A stretch of DNA of 32,307 bases from contig SBAS01000114.1 in assembly GCA_005240145.1 (NCBI GenBank), forward strand, positions 1 to 32,307, given 5' to 3'. The notes below the pieces were generated by a model. The model saw only the letters and a list, made by a program, of their open reading frames with translations. It searched no databases and had not been told where the DNA came from. Both the position numbers and the translations under genes were made by a program. Numbering within the stretch: position 1 is the first letter of the stretch; each line of letters begins with the position of its first letter. This DNA is from Nitrosomonadales bacterium. GTDB lineage: Bacteria > Pseudomonadota > Gammaproteobacteria > Burkholderiales > SG8-39. This document shows positions 25,542 to 32,307 of this stretch, in pieces.

Positions 25542-27362
25542 ATGCCTCGCGCACTGCGTAATTTAGCCATTATCGCCCACGTTGACCACGGCAAGACCAC
25601 GCTGGTCGACAAGCTGCTGCAACAATCCGGCACCTTTGCCGCCCACGAGCACGTGCAGGAGCGGGTGATGGATTCGAACGACCTGGAGCGCGAGCGGGGG
25701 ATCACGATTCTCGCCAAGAACTGCGCCGTGCGTTACCAGGGCACGCACATCAACATCGTCGACACGCCGGGCCACGCCGACTTCGGCGGCGAGGTGGAGC
25801 GCGTGCTCTCGATGGTGGACGGCGTGCTGCTGCTGGTGGACGCGGTGGAAGGCCCGATGCCGCAGACGCGCTTCGTCACGCGCAAGGCGCTCGCGCTGGG
25901 CTTGAAGCCGATCGTGGTGGTCAATAAGGTGGACCGCCCGGGTGCGCGCGCCGAATGGGTAGTGAACCAGACCTTTGACCTGTTCGACAAGCTGGGCGCC
26001 ACCGAGGAGCAGCTCGATTTCCCTGTCGTCTACGCATCAGCGCTTTTGGGTTGGGCAAAGAACAGTCTGAATGAAGAAGAAAAAAACCTGGAACCCCTCT
26101 TCAAGGTGATTCTCGATAGCGTGCCGATGCGCGACGAGAATCCCGACGAGCCGCTGCAGCTGCAGATCTGCTCGCTGGACTACTCGAGCTACGTGGGCAA
26201 GATCGGCATCGGCCGCATCCGCCGCGGGCGCATCAGGGCGGCGCAGGAAGTCATCGTCATGAACGGGCCGGATTCAACGCCGGTAAAGGCCAGGATCAAT
26301 CAGGTCCTGATGTTCGAAGGTCTGCAGCGCGTGCAGGTCGAGCAAGCCGAGGCGGGCGACATCGTGCTCATCAACGGCATCGAAGAGGTCGGTGTCGGCA
26401 CGACGCTGTGCCACCCCGAACATCCCGACGCGCTGCCGCTTCTCAAGGTGGACGAGCCGACGCTGACGATGAATTTCCTCGTCAACGCCTCGCCGCTGGC
26501 GGGGCGGGAAGGAAAATTCCTCACCAGCCGCCAGATCCGCGAGCGTCTGGAGCGCGAAACCAAGAGCAACGTGGCGATGCGCGTCGAGTATCCCGACGAT
26601 ACCGACACCTTCATCGTGCACGGCCGCGGCGAACTGCACCTCACGATCCTGCTGGAGAACATGCGCCGCGAGGGCTATGAAATCGCGGTGTCGCGGCCGC
26701 GCGTGATCTACAAGGAGATCAACGGCGAGCGCTGCGAGCCCTTCGAGGTCCTCAGTGTCGACATCGAAGACAAGAACCAGGGCGCGGTAATGGAAGAACT
26801 GGGCCGCCGGCGCGGCGACCTGCTCGACATGCTGCCCGACGGCAAGGGGCGCGTGCGCCTCGATTACCGCATTCCGGCGCGCGGGCTGATCGGCTTCCAG
26901 GGCGAATTCATGACCCTGACACGCGGCACCGGGGTGATGAGCCACGTGTTCGACGAGTACGCGAGCGCGAAGGTCGAGCAGATGGCCGAGCGTCGCAACG
27001 GCGTGCTGGTGTCACAGGACGACGGCGTCGCCGTCGCCTACGCGATCTGGAAGCTGCAGGAGCGTGGGCGCATGTTCGTGAGCCCGGGCGAGCCCGTGTA
27101 CGAGGGCATGATCGTCGGCATCCACAGCCGTGACAATGACCTCACCGTGAACCCGATCCGCACCAAGCAGCTCACCAACATCCGCGCTTCTGGCAAGGAT
27201 GAGGCGATCGACCTCGTGACGCCGATCGGCCTGACGCTGGAATACGCGGTGGAGTTCATCGCCGACGACGAGCTGGTGGAAATCACGCCGAAATCCATCC
27301 GCCTGCGCAAGCGCTTCCTGAAGGAACACGAACGCCGCCGGGCGGACAGGGCCGCCGCCTGA
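25542..27362 (+). CDS. typA: Translational GTPase TypA/BipA
   Basis: TypA is an EF-G-like GTPase that binds ribosomes and supports assembly and translation under stress or cold. The 606-residue length is normal. G motifs are intact: [10 protein letters not shown] (P loop), [35 protein letters not shown] and SALLGWA. Later domains include the RGELHL motif and, near the C-terminus, [27 protein letters not shown], which is characteristic of BipA. The gene has its own promoter and converges on the aldolase gene with 7 bases between stops. Confidence 0.97.
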   Translation: MPRALRNLAIIAHVDHGKTTLVDKLLQQSGTFAAHEHVQERVMDSNDLERERGITILAKNCAVRYQGTHINIVDTPGHADFGGEVERVLSMVDGVLLLVDAVEGPMPQTRFVTRKALALGLKPIVVVNKVDRPGARAEWVVNQTFDLFDKLGATEEQLDFPVVYASALLGWAKNSLNEEEKNLEPLFKVILDSVPMRDENPDEPLQLQICSLDYSSYVGKIGIGRIRRGRIRAAQEVIVMNGPDSTPVKARINQVLMFEGLQRVQVEQAEAGDIVLINGIEEVGVGTTLCHPEHPDALPLLKVDEPTLTMNFLVNASPLAGREGKFLTSRQIRERLERETKSNVAMRVEYPDDTDTFIVHGRGELHLTILLENMRREGYEIAVSRPRVIYKEINGERCEPFEVLSVDIEDKNQGAVMEELGRRRGDLLDMLPDGKGRVRLDYRIPARGLIGFQGEFMTLTRGTGVMSHVFDEYASAKVEQMAERRNGVLVSQDDGVAVAYAIWKLQERGRMFVSPGEPVYEGMIVGIHSRDNDLTVNPIRTKQLTNIRASGKDEAIDLVTPIGLTLEYAVEFIADDELVEITPKSIRLRKRFLKEHERRRADRAAA

Positions 27363-27369
27363 GTCGCTC

Positions 27370-28146
27370 TCAATTGGCCAGAGGAGTCCAACCGGTGAGT
27401 TTGGACACTTCTGCCTTCACGTAGTTCTGCATCGCGAGCCGCTCGTTGACCAGCATCACCATGTCGAATCCCTGGTCGATGTAGCGCTGCGTGTATTTGG
27501 CGCTGCCCGTGTGCATCGCCGCCTTCACCTTGTGCTTGCGGCAGGTTGCCAGGATCCTCGCCACCGTGGCGACGTGCCTGGGATCGTCGTTGTCCATCAC
27601 CGGCGGCAGGTCGAGCGACAGCGCCAGGTCGGTCGGGCCGATGTAGACCGCGTCCAGGCCCGGGGTCGAGATGATGTCCTCCATTTTCTCGATGCCCTCG
27701 GCGGTCTCGATCATCGCGATGCACAGCATTTCGCCGTCAGCGTTCTTCTGGTAGTCGGCGCCGCCGTAGTAGACCGCGCGGTTGGGCCCGTTGCTGCGGA
27801 TGCCGGCGGGCGGGTAGCGGCAGGCCGCCACGGCGCGCTCGGCTTCGGCGCGGTTGCTCACCATCGGCACGATCACTCCGTAGGCGCCCGCATCCAGCAC
27901 CTTCATGATCATCGCGGGCTCGTTCCACGGCACGCGCACCAACGGCGTCACCGCGGTGGTCGACACGGCGGTGAGCATCGGCACCACATCCGAGTAGTCG
28001 AGGCAGCCGTGCTGCATGTCGAGACAAAGCCAGTCGAGACCGGTATGGGCCATTGCTTCGGCGGAGAGGCAACTCGGTATGGAAAGAAAGCCGCCGATGG
28101 CCGGCTTGCCTTCGCGCCAGAGCTGTTTGACACGGTTGATGCGCAT
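27370..28146 (-). CDS. HpcH/HpaI family aldolase
   Basis: This is a 258-residue class II, metal-dependent aldolase that splits or joins 2-oxo acids with aldehydes such as pyruvate adducts. Conserved residues are visible: catalytic His46 in LDMQHG, Arg71 in LVRVPW, metal ligands Glu147 in AMIETAEG and Asp173 in IGPTDLALSL, and the YPPAGIRSNGP loop. Members act in aromatic acid degradation (HpaI) or as promiscuous aldolases; no hpa or mhp cluster is nearby, so the substrate is open. GGGGAG lies 8 bases upstream of the ATG. It is divergent from the leuB-type gene. Confidence 0.9.
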   Translation of the reverse strand: MRINRVKQLWREGKPAIGGFLSIPSCLSAEAMAHTGLDWLCLDMQHGCLDYSDVVPMLTAVSTTAVTPLVRVPWNEPAMIMKVLDAGAYGVIVPMVSNRAEAERAVAACRYPPAGIRSNGPNRAVYYGGADYQKNADGEMLCIAMIETAEGIEKMEDIISTPGLDAVYIGPTDLALSLDLPPVMDNDDPRHVATVARILATCRKHKVKAAMHTGSAKYTQRYIDQGFDMVMLVNERLAMQNYVKAEVSKLTGWTPLAN

Positions 28147-28179
28147 GCGAACTCCCCGCTTTCCTTAAATTCGGTTCGA

Positions 28180-28200
28180 TAGAATACGGCACACAGGAGG
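28180..28200 (+). promoter_or_regulatory. -10 box and Shine-Dalgarno of the leuB-type gene
   Basis: TAGAAT (28180-28185) is followed by a perfect AGGAGG (28195-28200) 4 bases before the ATG. This is the strongest ribosome binding site in the window. No clear -35 is seen. Confidence 0.5.
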
Positions 28201-28204
28201 AATC

Positions 28205-29272
28205 ATGCAGATCGCGGTCCTGCCGGGCGACGGCATCGGCAAGGAAGTGACCGCGCAGGCCGTGCGCGTGCTCCAGACTGTGCTCGGCAAGGACGCCGAG
28301 TTCACCGAGGGATTGATCGGCCGCGCGGCGGTGAAGGCGGCCGGCAAACCGCTGCCTGATGAGACCTTCGAACTGGCAAAGAGGTGCGACGCCATCCTTT
28401 TCGGTGCCGTCGGCGGCCCGGGCGACGAGAGCGGGCCTCGTAATCTGCGTCCGGGCCTGGGCCTGCTCACGCTGCGGCGCGAACTGAAGCTCTACGCCAA
28501 TTTCCGCCCGGCGTTCCTGTTCCCCGAACTGATCGGAGCATCGTCGCTCAAGCCCGAACTGGTCGAGGGGCTCGATCTCATGATCCTGCGGGAGCTGAAC
28601 GGCGACATCTACTACGGCGAGCCGCGCGGCATCTCGGTCGGCGCGGACGGCCGGCGCCAGGGCGTGAACACGATGCGTTACAGCGAGCCCGAGATCGAGC
28701 GCATCGCCCACACCGGATTCAAGGCGGCGCGAAAGCGGAAGAAAAAGCTCTGCTCTGTGGACAAGGCCAACGTGCTGGAAACGATGCAGCTCTGGCGCGA
28801 AACCGTCGCCACGGTCGGAAAACAGTACCCGGACGTGGAGCTGCGGCACCTTTTCGTGGATGCAGCCTGCATGGAACTGCTGCGCTCGCCCAGGCAGTTC
28901 GACGTCATCGTCGCGCCAAACATGTTCGGCGACATCCTCTCGGACGCGGCAGCCATGCTCACCGGCTCCATCGGGATGCTGCCTTCGGCTTCGGTGGGCG
29001 AGGGCAGCAAGGGCCTCTATGAGCCCGTCCACGGCTCGGCGCCGGATATAGAAGGCAGGAACATCGCCAACCCGCTTGCCGCCATCCTCTCGGCGGCGAT
29101 GCTGCTGCGCTTCTCCTTCAGTCGGGAAAACGAGGCGGCGACGATCGAGCGCGCGGTGCGCTCGGTGCTCGCGGCGGGATACCGCACCGCGGACATCCTG
29201 CAGCCGGGAACGAAAAATCTCGGCACCACTGCGATGGGCGATGCCGTGGTGGCAGCGCTGCAGCGGGCCTGA
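28205..29272 (+). CDS. leuB: 3-isopropylmalate dehydrogenase (LeuB type)
   Basis: This 355-residue NAD-dependent decarboxylating dehydrogenase has the LeuB signatures: [10 protein letters not shown] at the start, [17 protein letters not shown] with the substrate arginines, [44 protein letters not shown] (metal aspartates) and [12 protein letters not shown]. LeuB oxidises 3-isopropylmalate in leucine synthesis. No leuC or leuD is adjacent and a serine hydrolase overlaps its end, so it may be a paralogue with another malate-type substrate. The stop overlaps the next start (TGATGATG), which means translational coupling. Confidence 0.85.
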   Translation: MQIAVLPGDGIGKEVTAQAVRVLQTVLGKDAEFTEGLIGRAAVKAAGKPLPDETFELAKRCDAILFGAVGGPGDESGPRNLRPGLGLLTLRRELKLYANFRPAFLFPELIGASSLKPELVEGLDLMILRELNGDIYYGEPRGISVGADGRRQGVNTMRYSEPEIERIAHTGFKAARKRKKKLCSVDKANVLETMQLWRETVATVGKQYPDVELRHLFVDAACMELLRSPRQFDVIVAPNMFGDILSDAAAMLTGSIGMLPSASVGEGSKGLYEPVHGSAPDIEGRNIANPLAAILSAAMLLRFSFSRENEAATIERAVRSVLAAGYRTADILQPGTKNLGTTAMGDAVVAALQRA

Positions 29273-30450
29273 TGATGCGGCAAGGCCTGAGCGAAGGCGC
29301 AGACGCGCTGCTCAGCACAGCGGTTGGTGCCGGGGATGTGCCGGGCGTCGTTGCGGGCCTGACCACGCCCGAAGAAACCATCTTCGAAGCCGCGCACGGC
29401 CTGCGCGCGCAGGGGTCCATCGAGCCGATGCGCGCGGACACGGTCATGTGGCTTGCCTCCATGACCAAGCCCATCGTCAGTGCCGCGGCAATGCAGCTGG
29501 TCGAGCAGGGCAGGATCGGGCTCGACGCGCCGGCCGCGAACATCATCCCGGAACTCGGGCAGGTGCGAGTGCTCGAGGGCTGGGACGTTGACGGCCGGCC
29601 GCGCACGCGCGCTGCGAAGGGCGCCATCACGCTGCGCCATCTGCTGACGCACACCGCCGGATTCACCTACGATGTCTGGAACGCGGATATGGCGCGCTAC
29701 CACAAGACCCTGAACCTGCCGCGGGTGGGCTCGGGCCAGGAGCGCGCGCTGCGCCTGCCGCTGTGCTTCGATCCCGGCGAGCGCTGGGAATACGGCATAA
29801 GCATCGATTGGGCGGGGAAAATGGTCGAGGCGGCGAGCGGCATGCGCCTGGGCGCCTACCTCGAGCGCAACTTGACCGGGCCGCTGGGCATGTCGAGCAC
29901 GGCATTCAAGATCACCCCGGCGATGCGTGCGCGAATCGCCAAGGTCCATCAGCGCAGCGAGGATGGAACATTTGCGCTGAGCCCGTTCGAAGTGCCGCAG
30001 GAACCGGAGTTCGAGCCCGGCGGCGGCGGCCTGTACTCGAGCGCGCAGGACTACCAGCGCTTCATGCGCATGATCCTCAATGGCGGCAAGGGCAACGGCA
30101 ACCAGGTGCTGCGCCGCGAAACGGTCGAGCTGATGTCGCGCAACGCAATGGGCGAACTGCGCGTCGCCATGCTGCCGAGCCAGAATCCACTGTTGTCCCG
30201 CGATGCGGAGTTCTTCCCGGGCGTGCCGAAGACCTGGAGTACGGCGTTCATGATCAACGAGGCCGCCGCGCCCGCGGGACGCTCTGCGGGAAGCCTTTCC
30301 TGGGCCGGCCTCGCCAACACCTATTTCTGGATCGACCCGGCCAAGCGCATCGGCGGAGTTCTCATGACGCAGGTGTGGCCCTTCGTGGACCCACGCGCGC
30401 TTGCGCTGTTCACCGCCTATGAAAAAAGCGTGTATTCCGCGCTCGTGTAG
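29272..30450 (+). CDS. Serine hydrolase, class C beta-lactamase/esterase-like
   Basis: This 392-residue protein has the penicillin-binding/beta-lactamase fold. The nucleophile motif SMTK (Ser63-Lys66) is intact, the second motif is Tyr174 in WEYGIS, and the KTG position is probably replaced by WAG in SLSWAGLANTYFW. These replacements point to an EstB-like esterase or amidase rather than a drug-hydrolysing lactamase. There is no signal peptide, so it is likely cytosolic. HLLTHTAGFTYD is the usual family segment. Two tandem ATGs at 29272 and 29275 overlap the upstream stop; either can be the start. Confidence 0.88.
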   Translation: MMRQGLSEGADALLSTAVGAGDVPGVVAGLTTPEETIFEAAHGLRAQGSIEPMRADTVMWLASMTKPIVSAAAMQLVEQGRIGLDAPAANIIPELGQVRVLEGWDVDGRPRTRAAKGAITLRHLLTHTAGFTYDVWNADMARYHKTLNLPRVGSGQERALRLPLCFDPGERWEYGISIDWAGKMVEAASGMRLGAYLERNLTGPLGMSSTAFKITPAMRARIAKVHQRSEDGTFALSPFEVPQEPEFEPGGGGLYSSAQDYQRFMRMILNGGKGNGNQVLRRETVELMSRNAMGELRVAMLPSQNPLLSRDAEFFPGVPKTWSTAFMINEAAAPAGRSAGSLSWAGLANTYFWIDPAKRIGGVLMTQVWPFVDPRALALFTAYEKSVYSALV

Positions 30451-30479
30451 CCCCTTCTACGGCGAGCCTGCCTCCCTGC

Positions 30480-30485
30480 GATAAT
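30480..30485 (+). promoter_or_regulatory. Possible -10 box of the second kinase gene with a very short leader
   Basis: GATAAT ends 9 bases before the ATG at 30495; no Shine-Dalgarno or good -35 is visible. Confidence 0.3.
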
Positions 30486-30494
30486 TCCGCAGGC

Positions 30495-32066
30495 ATGGAC
30501 GAAACCCCGCAACCCAAACGCATTGGGCGCTACGAGATCGAGCGCGTCCTCGGCGAGGGCGCGATGGGGGTGGTGTACGAGGGCAGGGACACCCGGTTGC
30601 ACCGCAAAGTCGCGATCAAGACCATCCTCAAGAGCGCGCTGGACTCCGATTCCGCGAAGGAGTACTCGACGCGCTTTGCGCGCGAGGCGCAGGCGGTGGC
30701 GCGCCTGAACCACCCCAACATCGTGCAGGTGTTCGACTACGCCGAGGAGGGCGACGTCGCCTACATCGTCATGGAGCTCGTCAAGGGCAAGGAGCTGAAG
30801 AATTTCTTCGACGCCAAGGAACGCTTCGAGTTGAAGGAGGCGGTGCACATCATGGTCGAACTGTGCGATGCGCTGCATTTCGCGCACGAAGCCGGCATCG
30901 TGCACCGCGATATCAAACCCGCGAATGTGATGATCGATTCCCAGGGCCGCGTCAAGCTCACCGACTTCGGCGTGGCGCGCATCACCGACCCGGACCGCAC
31001 GCTGTCGGACCGCACGCAGGCCGGCGCCATCGTCGGCACGCCCGCCTACATGTCCCCCGAGCAGATCCAGGGCGGCATCATCGACCGGCGCAGCGACATT
31101 TTCTCCGCCGGCGGGATCCTCTACGAATTCCTCTGCGGCGTGAAGCCGTTCGCCGGCGCCGGTACCTGGGCGATCGCGAAGAAGATCCTCGGCGACAGCC
31201 CTCCGGCGCCCTCGGCGCTCAATCCGGCGGTGCCGCCGCTGTTCGACGCGGTGGTCGCCAAGGCGCTCGCCAAAAACGTGGACGCGCGCTACCAGAGCGC
31301 GCGCCTGTTCGGTTTCGCGCTGCAGCGCGCTTTCGAAGGCGAGGCCGAGTCGGAGGACGTCGAGAAGACGATCCAGCTCAAGCCGGGCAGCCTCGGCGTG
31401 TCGCCGTTGCCGCCGGCGACCCAGGGTGGTGATGCGACGGTGCTGCGCACGCTCATGGGCGCGCCTGCCTCGCGCACCAAGGCGACCGAACTGGAGTTCT
31501 GGCGCTCGATCAAGGACGGCGACGATCCAGCCGATTTCGATTCCTACCTCGAGCAGTTCCCCGAGGGCATCTACGCCGCGCTCGCCAAGCGCCGCAGCGC
31601 CAAGCTGCGCGGCCAGGCCTCGGGCGGGCAGGACCAGGAAAATCGCGAAGTAGAGGAGGCTGCGCGCCGCGAGGCCGAGGTGATGGCGCGGCTGGCCGAG
31701 GAAAAGGCTGCGATGGAGGCTGCCCTGGCCAGGCGCGAGGCCGAGTTCCAGCAGCGCGAAGCCGAACTTCTCAAACGGGAAGCGCAGGGACCGAAGAAAG
31801 CCTCGCTGCGCCCGTTCGCGATCGCGGTGGCCGTTGCGGCGCTAGCCGGGGGCGCCTGGTACGTGCTCAAGCCGCCCGATCCGATGGCCGAGCGCGTCGC
31901 CGAACTGACCAGGCTGCTCGAAGAGTCCAGGACGCGCGAGGCCGAGCTGGTGCGGTCACGCGGCGCGAAGCGGAATTGGTCAAGGAGCTGGAACTGGCGC
32001 GGGCACGCGAGGCCGAGGCGCTCAAGTCCGGCGATGTCGTCAAGCAGCGCGAACTGGCGGCTCTGA
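30495..32066 (+). CDS. Membrane Ser/Thr protein kinase with coiled-coil tail (frameshifted)
   Basis: The first 290 residues are a Hanks-type kinase: GEGAMG (20-25), Lys42 in VAIKT, HRDIKPANV (137-145), DFGVAR (157-162) and GTPAYMSPEQ. A segment with ELEFWRSIKDGDDPADFDSYLEQFP (332-356) matches a motif often found in bacterial signalling proteins with kinase or caspase-like domains. A charged coiled coil rich in Arg-Glu-Ala follows, then a membrane helix at about 440-457. After about residue 486 the frame turns into unrelated Arg/Trp/Ser residues and stops at 32066, while the coiled-coil coding continues in another frame. The kinase part is intact; the tail is either broken or affected by a base error. 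Confidence 0.88.
   Translation: MDETPQPKRIGRYEIERVLGEGAMGVVYEGRDTRLHRKVAIKTILKSALDSDSAKEYSTRFAREAQAVARLNHPNIVQVFDYAEEGDVAYIVMELVKGKELKNFFDAKERFELKEAVHIMVELCDALHFAHEAGIVHRDIKPANVMIDSQGRVKLTDFGVARITDPDRTLSDRTQAGAIVGTPAYMSPEQIQGGIIDRRSDIFSAGGILYEFLCGVKPFAGAGTWAIAKKILGDSPPAPSALNPAVPPLFDAVVAKALAKNVDARYQSARLFGFALQRAFEGEAESEDVEKTIQLKPGSLGVSPLPPATQGGDATVLRTLMGAPASRTKATELEFWRSIKDGDDPADFDSYLEQFPEGIYAALAKRRSAKLRGQASGGQDQENREVEEAARREAEVMARLAEEKAAMEAALARREAEFQQREAELLKREAQGPKKASLRPFAIAVAVAALAGGAWYVLKPPDPMAERVAELTRLLEESRTREAELVRSRGAKRNWSRSWNWRGHARPRRSSPAMSSSSANWRL
31867..31903 (+). repeat. 37-nt direct repeat, copy 1
   Basis: It codes the KPPDPMAERVA segment just after the membrane helix of the second kinase. 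An exact copy lies at 32271-32307, 404 bases further on. Confidence 0.9.
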
Positions 32067-32307
32067 CGAAGCAGCGCGAAGAGGAAGCTGCGAAGCAGGC
32101 CGAGTTCACGCGCCAGCGCGAGGCCGAGGCGAAGAAGCAGGCTGAAGCGGCCGCATTGCGCCGGGCTGAAATTGCCAGGATGCAGGCGGAGTCGGGACGC
32201 AAGACCGAGCCGGCGGCGAAAACCGAATCGCCCAGGAAGTCGCCGGAACCCGCCAAGGTGGCCGAGCCCGTCAAGCCGCCCGATCCGATGGCCGAGCGCG
32301 TCGCCGA
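31952..32307 (+). pseudogene. Continuation of the kinase tail in a shifted frame, incomplete at the window end
   Basis: From about 31952 the second frame encodes TRREAELVKELELAR and continues as an Arg/Glu/Ala/Lys coiled coil with the same REAEAKKQAE style as upstream, then a Pro/Lys/Glu linker and a second KPPDPMAERVA. It has no stop before the window end and no start of its own. I therefore read it as the real continuation of the kinase after loss of one base (or gain of two) between about 31950 and 31966. A sequencing error is as likely as a mutation. Confidence 0.75.
32271..32307 (+). repeat. 37-nt direct repeat, copy 2
   Basis: An exact copy of 31867-31903, cut by the window end, so the true repeat may be longer. 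It lies in the shifted frame of the kinase tail. Confidence 0.9.

Overview
The window is a GC-rich, densely coded bacterial chromosome segment. I infer a betaproteobacterium, probably Burkholderiales-like, from the nuoLMN tail, a class II ribonucleotide reductase (NrdJ) of about 956 residues, separate greB and mscL, an AzlCD pair, and orphan GspE and GGDEF/EAL genes. No 16S or other decisive marker is present, so the placement is moderate. No rRNA, tRNA, CRISPR array, transposase or integrase was seen.

Layout. 1-4028 (+): the end of the complex I operon (nuoL partial, nuoM, nuoN). 4025-8332 (-): an ankyrin membrane protein, then nrdJ, whose 3' end overlaps a YHS-domain lipoprotein gene. A LexA-like box lies upstream of nrdJ. 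8401-9324 (+): greB and mscL. 9321-14008 (-): peroxiredoxin, a small secreted Cys/His-rich protein, azlC, azlD and a two-domain M16 peptidase. A four-fold 10-nt direct repeat lies in front of the Cys-rich gene. 14065-14848 (-): a Phd/YefM-PIN toxin-antitoxin pair with a symmetric operator over its promoter. 14850-15473: an AT-richer, gene-poor patch that looks like a decayed integron gene cassette with one small membrane-protein ORF. 15474-16769 (-): a UMF1-type MFS transporter.

16809-25496 is a signalling-rich stretch. On + are a GspE/PulE ATPase, a PAS-GGDEF-EAL protein and a diiron ferritin-like protein, all tightly spaced, then a six-helix membrane class III adenylate cyclase. A perfect 20-bp-arm palindrome spans the stop codon of the diiron gene. 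On - are a dihydroxyphthalate-decarboxylase-like protein and, one base later, a membrane Ser/Thr kinase ending in two EF-hands. 25542-32307: typA (+), an HpcH/HpaI aldolase (-), a leuB-type dehydrogenase coupled to a serine hydrolase (+), and a second membrane Ser/Thr kinase whose C-terminal coiled coil is split by a frameshift and flanked by a 37-nt exact direct repeat reaching the window end.

The left part is housekeeping: respiration, dNTP synthesis, transcript cleavage and osmotic safety. The right part carries c-di-GMP, cAMP, Ca2+ and protein-phosphorylation modules close together. Best leads: the cassette remnant, the palindrome at 21876, the 10-nt repeats at 13465, the LexA-like box at nrdJ, the diiron-GGDEF-GspE operon, and the broken kinase tail. 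I did not find a clearly new defence or mobile system.
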